NCBI RefSeq assembly: GCF_049739465.1
Contig: NZ_JBMHHY010000037.1
Location: forward strand, 41,935-105,934
Length of the DNA stretch: 64,000 nucleotides
From: Embleya sp049739465
GTDB taxonomy: Bacteria; Actinomycetota; Actinomycetes; Streptomycetales; Streptomycetaceae
Reading direction: 5' to 3'
Shown: in pieces, positions 37,814 through 47,000 of the stretch
Position numbering within the stretch: position 1 is the first letter of the stretch
Layout of the letters: every line of letters begins with the position of its first letter
Notes under the pieces: generated by a model
Seen by the model: only the letters and a program-made list of their open reading frames with translations
The model's database searches: none
What the model was told of the DNA's origin: nothing
Program-made: the position numbers and the translations under genes

Positions 37814-39514
37814 ATGTCCAACACCAACGGTTCCGTCCCCACCCGACGCCCGCTCGGGCACGGCCCGGCCCGCGTGGCGGCCGCGCCGGGCGAGCGGGGC
37901 TCGGCGGACGAGCCGCACCCGGCTGCGCAGCAGGCCGAGGCCCCGGCCGGGTCGGCTACTGCGCAGCCGGCCGAGGCCCCGGTGGCGTCAGCCAGCGCGC
38001 ACCCGGCCGAGACCCCGGCGGCGTCGGCTACCGCGCCCCCGGCTGCGCAGCCGGCCAAGGGCCGGGTAGTCGGCCCCACCCCGCCGGCCGACCCGGAACC
38101 GGGCGCGGCGCCGGACCCGCGCCCGACCTCGGCGCACGCCGCCGAGCCGGCCTCGGCCGACCCGATCCCGGCCGCCGGGTGCGCGCCGCCGGCCGACCCG
38201 GACCCGGGTTCGGCCCCGGCCCGCGTTCCCGATTCGGCCATGGCCGTCGGGTCTGCCGCAGCCACCGACCCGGACTCGCGCCCGGTGCCGGCCGGCGTCC
38301 CTGAATCGGCTTCGCCCGGCCTGGCTTCGGCCGGTGTGTCCGCCGCGCTTGTGCCGGACGCGGAAGCGGATTTGCGCCCGGTGCCGGCCCGCGACCCCGA
38401 ATCGGCCTCGGCCGGCCACGCCCCGGCCGCCGTGTCCGCCGCGCTCGCGCCGGAGGCGGACCCGCGCTGGCACCCGCCCCGCGTTGCCGATCCCGCCGGG
38501 CCCGTTCCGGCCGCGCCCGCCCCGGCGCCGGAGGCCGACCCGCACCGGGCCCGCGTCGCCGTTCCGGCCGCGCCCGTTCCGGCCGCGCCCGCTCCGGCGC
38601 CGGAGGCCGACCCGCACCCGCCCCGCGTTGCCGATCCCGCCGCGCCCGCCCCGGCCGCCCCCGGTTCCGTTGCCTCCGTGGCGCTCCCAGCCGACGGCGG
38701 CGGCGGGTTTCGGGTCAATCTGCATAACTTCGAAGGGCCCTTCGACCTCCTCCTCGGGTTGATCGCCAAGCACAAGTTGGATCTCACCGAGGTGGCGTTG
38801 TCGCAGGTCACCGAAGAGTTCATCGGCTATATCCGGGCTCGGGGGGCGGATTGGGATCTCGGGCAGGCGACCGAGTTCCTGTTGATCGCGGCGACCCTGC
38901 TCGACCTCAAGACCGCCCGGCTGCTGCCCGTTGCCGAGGTGGAGGACGAGGAGGATCTGGCGCTGCTCGAGGCGCGGGACGTGTTGTTCGCGCGGCTGTT
39001 GCAGTATCGGGCGTACAAGCAGATCGCCGGGATCCTGGCGGATCGGTGGGCGCAGGAATCGCGGCGATATCCGCGCGACGTCGCGTTGGAGCCGCGTTAT
39101 CAGGGGCTGCTGCCGGAGGTGGTGATCACCACCAGCCTGGAGCGGTTCGCCCGGATGGCGGCGAAGGCGATGACGCCCAAGGCGCCCAAGGTGGTCTCGA
39201 TCGAGCACATCCACGTACAGCGGGTCAGCGTGCGCGAGCAGGCGGCGATCGTGGTCGAGCGGCTGCGCCGGATGGGCAGCGCGTCGTTCGCCGAGCTGGC
39301 CGCCGACGCCCCGGACACGCTGCACGTGATCGCCCGGTTCCTGGTCCTGCTCGAACTCTTCCGCGAACTGGCGGTGGCCTTCGATCAGGTCGAGGCACTG
39401 GGCGAGCTCAACGTGAAGTGGACCGCCGGTGCGGACGAGGAGTTGGTGGTGGGGGCCGAGTTCGACGAGTTCGACACGGTGGTGCGCGCGCACGGCGAGG
39501 AGGAGGACGCGTGA
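37814..39514 (+). CDS. scpA: ScpA, kleisin subunit of SMC condensin, with long N-terminal extension
   Basis: The condensin kleisin domain occupies the C-terminal ~270 residues (VNLHNFEGPFDLLLGLIAKHKLDLTEVALSQVTEEF, then FLLIAATLLDLKTARLL, and the C-terminal winged helix). It bridges SMC heads with ScpB to compact and segregate chromosomes. The N-terminal ~290 residues (ATG 37814) are nearly all Ala, Pro, Glu, Asp and Ser, with degenerate repeats of PAAPAPAPEADPHP type. Normal ScpA is about 250-300 residues in total, so this extension is exceptional unless translation starts closer to the kleisin domain. It ends overlapping scpB (GTGA). Confidence 0.92.
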   Translation: MSNTNGSVPTRRPLGHGPARVAAAPGERGSADEPHPAAQQAEAPAGSATAQPAEAPVASASAHPAETPAASATAPPAAQPAKGRVVGPTPPADPEPGAAPDPRPTSAHAAEPASADPIPAAGCAPPADPDPGSAPARVPDSAMAVGSAAATDPDSRPVPAGVPESASPGLASAGVSAALVPDAEADLRPVPARDPESASAGHAPAAVSAALAPEADPRWHPPRVADPAGPVPAAPAPAPEADPHRARVAVPAAPVPAAPAPAPEADPHPPRVADPAAPAPAAPGSVASVALPADGGGGFRVNLHNFEGPFDLLLGLIAKHKLDLTEVALSQVTEEFIGYIRARGADWDLGQATEFLLIAATLLDLKTARLLPVAEVEDEEDLALLEARDVLFARLLQYRAYKQIAGILADRWAQESRRYPRDVALEPRYQGLLPEVVITTSLERFARMAAKAMTPKAPKVVSIEHIHVQRVSVREQAAIVVERLRRMGSASFAELAADAPDTLHVIARFLVLLELFRELAVAFDQVEALGELNVKWTAGADEELVVGAEFDEFDTVVRAHGEEEDA

Positions 39515-40281
39515 GCGACGAGCGACACGAGGGCTATTGGGTCGAGCCGCCGGACGAGGCCGCCGTGCCGCCGCCTCGGGCCGCCGCGGGCAAGACCCCA
39601 CCGCCCACCCTCCCGGTGTCGGACAGCCCGCTCCCGGCCGCCCTGGAGGCCATCCTGATGGTGGTCCAGGAGCCGGTGTCCGAACACCTGCTCGCCGAGG
39701 TGCTCGACCACCCGCTCGCCGACGTGCTCGCCACGCTGCGCACGTTGTCCCTGGAGTACACCGCGCAGGGTCGCGGCTTCGACCTGCGCGAGGTGGCCGG
39801 CGGCTGGCGCTTCTACAGCCGGCCCGAGCACGCCGCCGCGGTCGAGCGCTTCGTGCTGGACGGGCAACAGTCCAAGCTGACCCAGGCCGCCCTGGAGACG
39901 CTCGCCGTGGTCGCCTACCGCCAGCCGGTCAGCCGGGGCCGGATCGCCGCGGTGCGCGGGGTCAACTGCGACGGAGTGATGCGCACGCTGCTCGCGCGCG
40001 GTCTGGTCGAGGAGTACGGCGTCGAGTACGAGACGCAGGCCACCCTGTACCGCACCACCGAGTTCTTCCTGGAGCGGATGGGCCTGCGCACGCTGGACGA
40101 GTTGCCGGAATTGGCCCCCTTCCTGCCGGAGATGGACGCCCTGGAGGCGGAGGGCGAGGGCGGTGCGGAGCTGTTCCCGACCCGCGCGGCGTCCCCGCTT
40201 GCGCGGAGCGGGGATACTGGGAGGGATACCGGGGCGGTGCACGCCTACCCCGACGACGGCGAGACGACTACGGAAGATTGA
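39511..40281 (+). CDS. scpB: ScpB, condensin accessory subunit
   Basis: A 256-residue protein with two winged-helix domains: LPAALEAILMVVQEPVSEHLLAEVL, REVAGGWRFYSRPEHAAAVERF, KLTQAALETLAVVAYRQPVSRGRIAAVRGVNCDGVMRTLLARGLV. It dimerises and binds ScpA at the SMC complex. The N-terminal 35 residues and C-terminal ~45 residues are actinobacterial additions without known role. GTG 39511 overlaps scpA by 4 bases, and the stop overlaps rluB by one base (TGATG). Confidence 0.96.
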   Translation: MSDERHEGYWVEPPDEAAVPPPRAAAGKTPPPTLPVSDSPLPAALEAILMVVQEPVSEHLLAEVLDHPLADVLATLRTLSLEYTAQGRGFDLREVAGGWRFYSRPEHAAAVERFVLDGQQSKLTQAALETLAVVAYRQPVSRGRIAAVRGVNCDGVMRTLLARGLVEEYGVEYETQATLYRTTEFFLERMGLRTLDELPELAPFLPEMDALEAEGEGGAELFPTRAASPLARSGDTGRDTGAVHAYPDDGETTTED

Positions 40282-41267
40282 TGGCACCCACCAACAGGCA
40301 AGGCTCCGGCGGCAACGACCGAGGCAACGGACGCTCGGTGAACAAGCGCGGGGGCACCGGGCGCGGCAGCAACACTCCGCAGCCCCGGCGGGTCGCCGAC
40401 GACAACCGTCGCGGCGGCGCGGGTGGGCAGCCGAAGTCGGGCGCCGCGGGCGGCAAGGACCGCCGCCCCTCGACGGGCACCGGCCGCCCGGACCGGCGGC
40501 CGACCACGATGCGCTCCAGCGAGCGCAACGAGCGCGAGCAGCAGGAGGGCGTCCGCCTGCAGAAGGTGATGGCGGACGCGGGCATCGGCAGCCGCCGGCA
40601 CTGCGAGAACCTGATCGAGGCCGGCCGCGTCCAGGTCAACGACGAGCGGGTCACCGAGCAGGGCAAGCGGGTGGACCCGGACACGGTGGAGATCAAGGTC
40701 GACGGGATGCGCATCCCGACCCGCCCGGCCGAGACCTACATCGCGTTCAACAAGCCGACCGGCGTGGTGTCCACCATGTTCGACCCGGACGGCCGGTTCA
40801 CCATCGCGGACTACATCACCGAGTTCGAGCAGCGTCTGTTCCACGTCGGCCGGCTCGACACCGAGACCGAGGGCCTGATCCTGCTCACCAACCACGGTGA
40901 GCTCTCCAACCGGCTGACCCACCCCCGGTACGAGGTGCGCAAGACCTACCTCGCCTCGATCCAGGGCCCGATCCCGCGCGACCTGGGCAAGCAGCTCAAG
41001 GCCGGCGTCGAGCTGGAGGACGGGGTCGCGCGCGCGGACAGCTTCCGGATCGTGGACAGCGTCGGCAACAACTACCTCGTCGAGGTGGTGCTGCACGAGG
41101 GCCGCAAGCACATCGTCCGGCGCATGCTGGCCGAGCTGGGCTTCCCGGTCGAGCGGCTGGTGCGTACCCAGTTCGGGCCGATCCAGCTGGGCGACCAGAA
41201 GCCGGGGCGCACCCGCCGGTTGTCCAACGACGAGATCGGGCTGCTGTTCCGCCAGGTCGACCTGTAA
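40281..41267 (+). CDS. rluB: 23S rRNA pseudouridine synthase, RluB/RsuA family
   Basis: A 328-residue enzyme in the Rv1711 slot. A basic, Gly/Arg-rich N-terminal tail (residues 1-90) precedes the S4 RNA-binding domain (VRLQKVMADAGIGSRRHCENLIEAGRVQVN) and the catalytic domain with the nucleophile Asp in GRLDTETEGLILLTN. RluB isomerises a uridine in helix 90 region of 23S rRNA. It is the last gene of the parA-scp operon and ends before a strong terminator. Confidence 0.94.
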   Translation: MAPTNRQGSGGNDRGNGRSVNKRGGTGRGSNTPQPRRVADDNRRGGAGGQPKSGAAGGKDRRPSTGTGRPDRRPTTMRSSERNEREQQEGVRLQKVMADAGIGSRRHCENLIEAGRVQVNDERVTEQGKRVDPDTVEIKVDGMRIPTRPAETYIAFNKPTGVVSTMFDPDGRFTIADYITEFEQRLFHVGRLDTETEGLILLTNHGELSNRLTHPRYEVRKTYLASIQGPIPRDLGKQLKAGVELEDGVARADSFRIVDSVGNNYLVEVVLHEGRKHIVRRMLAELGFPVERLVRTQFGPIQLGDQKPGRTRRLSNDEIGLLFRQVDL

Positions 41268-41291
41268 CCATCCGGGCGGCCAACTGCCTTG

Positions 41292-41335
41292 ACGGCCGCG
41301 ACCGTTCCACTTCCGAGTGGAACGGTCGCGGCCGT
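41292..41335 (+). terminator. Terminator of the parA-scpAB-rluB operon
   Basis: A perfect 20-bp stem (41292-41311 with 41316-41335) and a TCCG loop, 25 bases after rluB, followed by TGTTC. It separates the housekeeping operon from the conflict-type island. Confidence 0.9.
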
Positions 41336-41557
41336 TGTTCGGATCTGGTCGATGCGGTTCCGCAGGCCGGCGACATGGTGCATCGTGGAAGCCCGCACGG
41401 GGGTGTCCGGGTCCTGGCCGAATAACGGTTCGGGACCGGGCGTGTGCCAGTGATCGCGAACGGCGCCCGAAACCCCCCGAGTTGCTGCTAGAACGTTGCC
41501 GATACCCGAGGTGTGCCTCGCGTACGCGGGGCCGACAGCAGGGGGGACGCCACCTTG

Positions 41558-43948
41558 GTGCTGCCTGTCCGCCGGGGAGCGCCGCGGCCGGCGCCCTCCA
41601 CACGGCGTGCCCGACGGCCGGTCGCCGCACTGGGCCTCGCCGGACTCGCCCTTGCGCTGCTCCCGGGCGCGGCCCGGGCCGCCGACCCGCCCGCGGGCGA
41701 TGCCAATCTCAAGGTGCAGCCGATCTCCTACGTGGTCCTGGTCGACGAGTCCGGCAGCCTCAGCGTCCCCGACCTGGACCGGGAGAAGGACGCCGCCGCG
41801 CTCGCCGCGATCGGCGAACTCTCGCCCGACTCGCGCGTGGGCATGGTCGGCTTCGGCAGCGGCGCCGGCGCCACGTCGGCGGTCGACGTGGTCTGCCCGA
41901 TGACCGCCGTCGCCGACCCGGCGGTGGCCGGCTGCGCGGGCAGGCTGCACAAACGCACCGACCGGGAGGGGAACAACACCGACATCCCGGCGGCGATCCG
42001 GCAGGGCGTGAGCATGTTGCGCTCGGCGCCCGCGCAGCAGCCCAAGGTCTTGTTCATCACCACCGACGGGGCGATGGAGGCGCAGCCCGGCGAGGGCTAC
42101 GGCAACGACGCCGCGCGCATCCCGGGCGAGCTGGACAAGGCGCTCACCGGTGCGCTGGCCGAGGCCAGGGCGGCCGGCGTACAGATCTGGCCACTGGGTT
42201 TCGGCGGCGCGATCAACGCCGAGCAGCTGAGCCGGATCGCGGGTGGCGGGGCGCCGTCGACGTGTTCCCAGCGTCCCGAGGACAAGCCGGCGGCGGCTAC
42301 CGCCAAGGACTCGGGCGAGGTCGTGCAGTTTCTGCGCAAGGCGTTCGGCAGCGCGCGCTGCGCCGGGGTCACCCAGACCGACTCGACCGACGTCGACGGC
42401 GAGGCCGATCTGCATGTGACGATCCCGGCGATCGCCACCGACGTGGTCATCCAGGTACACAAGGCCGACGAGCGGATCGAGACCACCTTCTTCGACCCGG
42501 ACGGCAGGCAGGCCGACACCGCACCCGGTACCGAGCGGCGCGGCCAGGGCTCGCGGACCGAGACGTTGCGGATCACCGACCCGGCGGCGGGCGGTTGGCG
42601 GATCCACCTCAAGGCCCCCGCCGGGGTCTCCGGGCCGGTCAGCGCCGCCGCGGTATGGCAGGGCGTGGTCAAGTCGTACGTGCAACTCAACCCGCCGCAA
42701 CCGAGCGCGGGCGATTCGGTGCGGCTCAGCGTCTTCCTACAGACCCGGGAGAAGAACCTGACCGACCCGGGCGCGCTCAAGGGCGTCGTGGTCTCCGGGC
42801 ACGTCGACGGCAACGGGCTCAAGGCGGACATCCCGCTCAAGGCCGGTGACAAGGGCGAGTTCTACAGCGACTACAAGATCCCGAGCGGGACCACCGGCGA
42901 GGTGACCTTCACCGGGACGGTCACCGCGCCCGGCGTGGCCGGCACCCGCGAGGGCAGGAAGGTCACCCTGGGCCGGGGGCCGGCGCCGGTGGGCGTCGAA
43001 CTCAAGTGGGGCGACACCACCATCGAACCCGGCGGCAGCGTCGGCGGCACGGTGCAGTGGAAGGTCAACGACGGCAGGTCGCACACCCTGCGGGTGATCG
43101 CCGACTTCCCGGCGGACGTCGGGCTGAGGATCAACGGCGGCGAGCAGAAGGTGAGCGCCGGGTCCGACTCGTTCGACTTCAAGCTGAGCTTCGGCGACTC
43201 GATCGCCAAGGGCGACCACACCGGGCGGATCCGGGTGGTGGACGCCGACGACGGCGACAAGGTGCTCGCCGACACCACCCGCACCATCACCGTCGAACCG
43301 CCGCCCGGCTTTTGGGACAGGTATCTGTGGGTGGTGATCGGCGCCGTCGTGCTGCTCCTGCTCGTGGTCGGTGTGCTCGGCTACCTCGCCAAGCGGCGCG
43401 GTCGGGCCCGCCGGATCGGACCGATCACGCTGCGCCTGTACCGCGACGGGCAACCGATCGGGGTGGAGACCAGGCCGCTGGACGAGCGCGCCGAGGCGAT
43501 GTGGTTCCGACTCGACACGGCCGGCTTCCCGCCCCAGCTGGTCCCGCTCTACCAACACGAGCCCGGCAGTTCGTGGATCGTGCGGCGGACCGCCGCGACC
43601 GGCACTCTGGACGTGGAGACCCCGCTCGGCGCACACCTGCACCTGGACATGGGCCGGCCCACCGAGATCGAACCCGGACTCGCGCTCGGGTTCGGCGACG
43701 ACCGGGTCCAGGCCGCAGGCGCGTCGGACGGGGGCGCCGGTGCCGCCGATCCGTACAGCCCGTACGGCGCCGGCGGGCCGCCGACTCCGCCCGCACGGCC
43801 GTACGGCGACGGTGCCTACGGATCCGACCAGCCCGACAACCCCTACGGCCCGTACGGCACGGGACCGGCCGCCGACCCGGGGTCGGGCCCGGGGTCGGGT
43901 TCGGGCCCCGACGACACCCCGTTCGGCTACGGACCACCGCGCACCTAG
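41558..43948 (+). CDS. Secreted, membrane-anchored von Willebrand A domain protein
   Basis: About 796 residues (GTG 41558, or TTG 41555, both behind GGGGGGA). Signal peptide with cleavage after ARA (AALGLAGLALALLPGAARA). The vWA domain (~45-250) has an intact MIDAS: DESGS near VVLVDESGSLS, Thr in NNTDIPAAI and Asp in ITTDGAME. Two beta-rich, Ig-like segments follow, then one membrane span (WVVIGAVVLLLLVVGVLGYLA) and a ~200-residue cytoplasmic part ending in Pro/Gly/Tyr repeats (PYGPYGTG). This places a Mg-dependent adhesion or scaffold module outside the cell and a tail inside, next to the tubulin-like protein. It is the first gene of the seven-gene set. Confidence 0.85.
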   Translation: MLPVRRGAPRPAPSTRRARRPVAALGLAGLALALLPGAARAADPPAGDANLKVQPISYVVLVDESGSLSVPDLDREKDAAALAAIGELSPDSRVGMVGFGSGAGATSAVDVVCPMTAVADPAVAGCAGRLHKRTDREGNNTDIPAAIRQGVSMLRSAPAQQPKVLFITTDGAMEAQPGEGYGNDAARIPGELDKALTGALAEARAAGVQIWPLGFGGAINAEQLSRIAGGGAPSTCSQRPEDKPAAATAKDSGEVVQFLRKAFGSARCAGVTQTDSTDVDGEADLHVTIPAIATDVVIQVHKADERIETTFFDPDGRQADTAPGTERRGQGSRTETLRITDPAAGGWRIHLKAPAGVSGPVSAAAVWQGVVKSYVQLNPPQPSAGDSVRLSVFLQTREKNLTDPGALKGVVVSGHVDGNGLKADIPLKAGDKGEFYSDYKIPSGTTGEVTFTGTVTAPGVAGTREGRKVTLGRGPAPVGVELKWGDTTIEPGGSVGGTVQWKVNDGRSHTLRVIADFPADVGLRINGGEQKVSAGSDSFDFKLSFGDSIAKGDHTGRIRVVDADDGDKVLADTTRTITVEPPPGFWDRYLWVVIGAVVLLLLVVGVLGYLAKRRGRARRIGPITLRLYRDGQPIGVETRPLDERAEAMWFRLDTAGFPPQLVPLYQHEPGSSWIVRRTAATGTLDVETPLGAHLHLDMGRPTEIEPGLALGFGDDRVQAAGASDGGAGAADPYSPYGAGGPPTPPARPYGDGAYGSDQPDNPYGPYGTGPAADPGSGPGSGSGPDDTPFGYGPPRT

Positions 43949-44022
43949 CACCGCGAAAGTGCCGGCCCGGCGCCGGTCCGAGCACCCGAACTCGCACGTC
44001 ACGTACTTTTCGAGGAGGGCCC

Positions 44023-47000
44023 GTGGCAGCGCAAGGCCGCAGGGGCATGTCCATCCACCAGTCCATGCTGTTCGTGGGCCTGGGCGGCACCGGTTGTCTG
44101 ATCGGCGCCGAACTCGAGCGACGGCTGCGCGAGGAACTGTGCGGCGCCGACGGCACCGGCCTGATGCAGCGGCTCGGCGGCCAACTGGCGCCGTACCAAC
44201 TGCCCAACTGCATCCAGTTCGTCTACGCCGACCTGAACGAGAACGAGTTGCAGCGGCAGCGACTGCGCGCCGCGCCGCCCGCGCACCGGGCCGCCGCGGA
44301 TCGCAACGCGCACCTGACCACCCAGCTGGTGCCGCCGCTGAACACCTATCCGGAGGTGGCCCGTTCGTTGCGGATCAACGCGGCGGAGGAGACCATCCCG
44401 TGGTTGCCGGCGCGTGAGGGCGAGCCGCGGGTGACCCCGCTGCGGCGCGGCGCGGGGCAGTTGCCCACGGTCGGCCGCGCCGCCCTGTTCGAGACCTTCC
44501 GGCACGGACTGGCGCCCGCGATGGACCCGTTGCGCCGCGCGGTCGGGCTGATCAGCAACGGCAACGACCACCTGATGGCGCTCAGCGGCAGCCAGAACAA
44601 CCGCAACACATGCGATGTGTTCGTCGCCTTCTCGATCGCCGGCGGCACCGGCTGCGGGATCTTCTACGACTATCTGCACCTGATCGGCGAGGCGTTCGCG
44701 CAGGGCTACGACGGGATCAAGATCTATCCGCTGGTGCTGATGCCGTCCGCGTTCGACGAGGAACGCGGCGGCGGGCGACCGGCGGTGCTCAACGCCGGTC
44801 GGGCGCTGCTCGACCTGTTCCAGCTGGTCGACGACCAGAACGGGCAGTACGCGCAGGAGGAGTTGGACACCGGGCTCGGCGCGCCGGCGGGCAACCTGGC
44901 GGTGCGCTACCCGGGGCTGGAGTCCACCCGGCTCCGGGCCGGCACCGTGCAGACCGGCTTCCTGTTCAGCCGCACCAGTGGGATCGAGCGCGAGGACCTG
45001 CACCGCTCGGTGGTCTCGCTGGTGATGTCGCTGATCGGGACCGGACTCAACCCGGGTGGGCCCGAGTTGGAGAACGCGGTCATCCAGGGCGACCTGTACC
45101 AGTCCTTCGCGGACAGCTTCATCAACGAGGGGGTGCGGCGCGAGGTGCCCGCGCCCAGCGGGATCGGCGCGTGCGGGGTCTCCACCAGCCTGGTCGCCTC
45201 GATGACCGTGCCGGTGGACGAACTCGCCGACATCGTCGCGGGTCGCCTGCTCGCCCACGCCGTGCGCGAGCTGACCCACGACAGCCGGGTGGCCGCCGAG
45301 GCCAACCTGGACCGGATCAAGTCCTTCATGTCGGTGGCCGGGCTCGGCGAACTGTGGTTGTGCGCACCGCCGCACGTGGCCGACCCGGCACCGGCGAGGG
45401 GCGCGGCGGGCATCATGCAGGCGCTCAACGCCCGATCCCGGGCGATGGAGCAGGCGCTTCGCCAGCAGGAGGCCCAACTGCGCACCCATACCGCGCAGTT
45501 GGCCGAGGAGTTCAACCACGCCCGGGGGATCCGGCAACTGCTGGCCGACGGCGACCTGTTCCGGGCCCGTCGGGTGCTCTTCGGGGATCGCCGGCTCCAC
45601 GGCGACAGCGACCGGCCCGGGGTGGCCGGGCTGCTCGCCCATTGCAGCACCGAACCCACCCCGCCGCCCGGGATCACCGTCAACGCCCCGCACGTCCCCG
45701 CGATCAAGGACCGGGCCGGCGGGGTGGTCAAGGCCAAGTGGGGCGACCCCGAGGTGCAGCGCGCGCTGAGTGCCCAGCAGCAGTGGTTCGAATGGCGCTC
45801 GCGGCGCAACTGGCATGCCCAGTGGGGCAGTCAGGCCGAGGTGTGGGACCGCAGGATGAACTACCTGCGGGCCGTGGTGGACGGCCTCGCGCAGGCCTTC
45901 AACGACCACCGCGACCAGGAGGAGGCCAACTTCGGCCGGGCCACCCGGGAGCTGTACCGGCAGCGCTCGGGGGTCTCCTACCTGCTGCCGCCGCAGGGCA
46001 ACCTGGAGTCGTTCTACCGCCAGGTGCTGCGCCGCTTCGTGGACCGCGAACGACTGCCCGAGACGGCCGGCGCCGCGCAACTCCTCGGCAAGCTGCTCGG
46101 CGCGGGCATCTGGCAACACGCCTACGAGATGGGCGAGGAACGTGAAGGCGGCCCGGCGGCGGTCACCTATGTGCGTGACCAGATAAAGCAGCAGGTCAAG
46201 ACGTTGTTCGTGGAGGCCGGCGAGCTCAACGCGCAACCACTGCTGCCGCCGGTGCGCGATCTGCTCACCCGCGCGGCCACCCGGCGCGGCGCCTCGGTGG
46301 GCGAGGAGGACCTGGAGCAGTTCGTGCAAAAGCTCGCGGGTATGTTGCCCAACGGCTTCTCGCCGGAGGGCAGCGGCGAACTCAAGGTGCTGATCGCGCA
46401 CCCGGGCACCACCCAGGATGCGGAGGTGCGCCGCTACCTGGAACGGATGTTGAACATCCCCAACGAGCCGTCCCGCAAGATCGAGTTCCGCGCGGTCGAG
46501 CAGGAGTCGATCGTGGTGGTGCTCTTCCGCAGCGCGATGAGCCTGACCGAAGTGCCCGAGGTGCGGCAGGTGTTGGCCCAGTGGTCGCGCTCGCTCGACC
46601 GGCAGGACCCGGTCGACTTCCTCAAATGGCGACAACGACTCGGCTTCGGCTACGACTGGTTGGCCACCACCGAGGGGCATCGGGCCTACATCCTGCACCG
46701 GTTGTTGTGCGCGATGTGGAACGGGCAGGTGGAGGTGGCGCGCGGGGATCGTTCCTCGCCGGAGGTGGTGGACATCCGGCTGCCGCACGGGTCGACCACG
46801 ATGAGGCTGCCGCTGCGACCGTTCGACCGGGCCTCGTCCTGGGGCAGCCTGCTGCGCGCGTACGAGGAGTGGACGCTGACCGACGACGCCTCGGTGCGGC
46901 GGGAGTTCGCCAAGCAGCTGATGCTCACCCAGCCCGACGGATTGGGCTCGCGCGTGCGCGAACCGGCGCCGCTGTACCGGCACTTCGTACACGAGGTGGC

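Noticed and set aside
38478..38690. A separate Ala/Pro-rich gene upstream of scpA
   Set aside because: The frame runs without a stop into the kleisin domain and has no separate stop/start pair.
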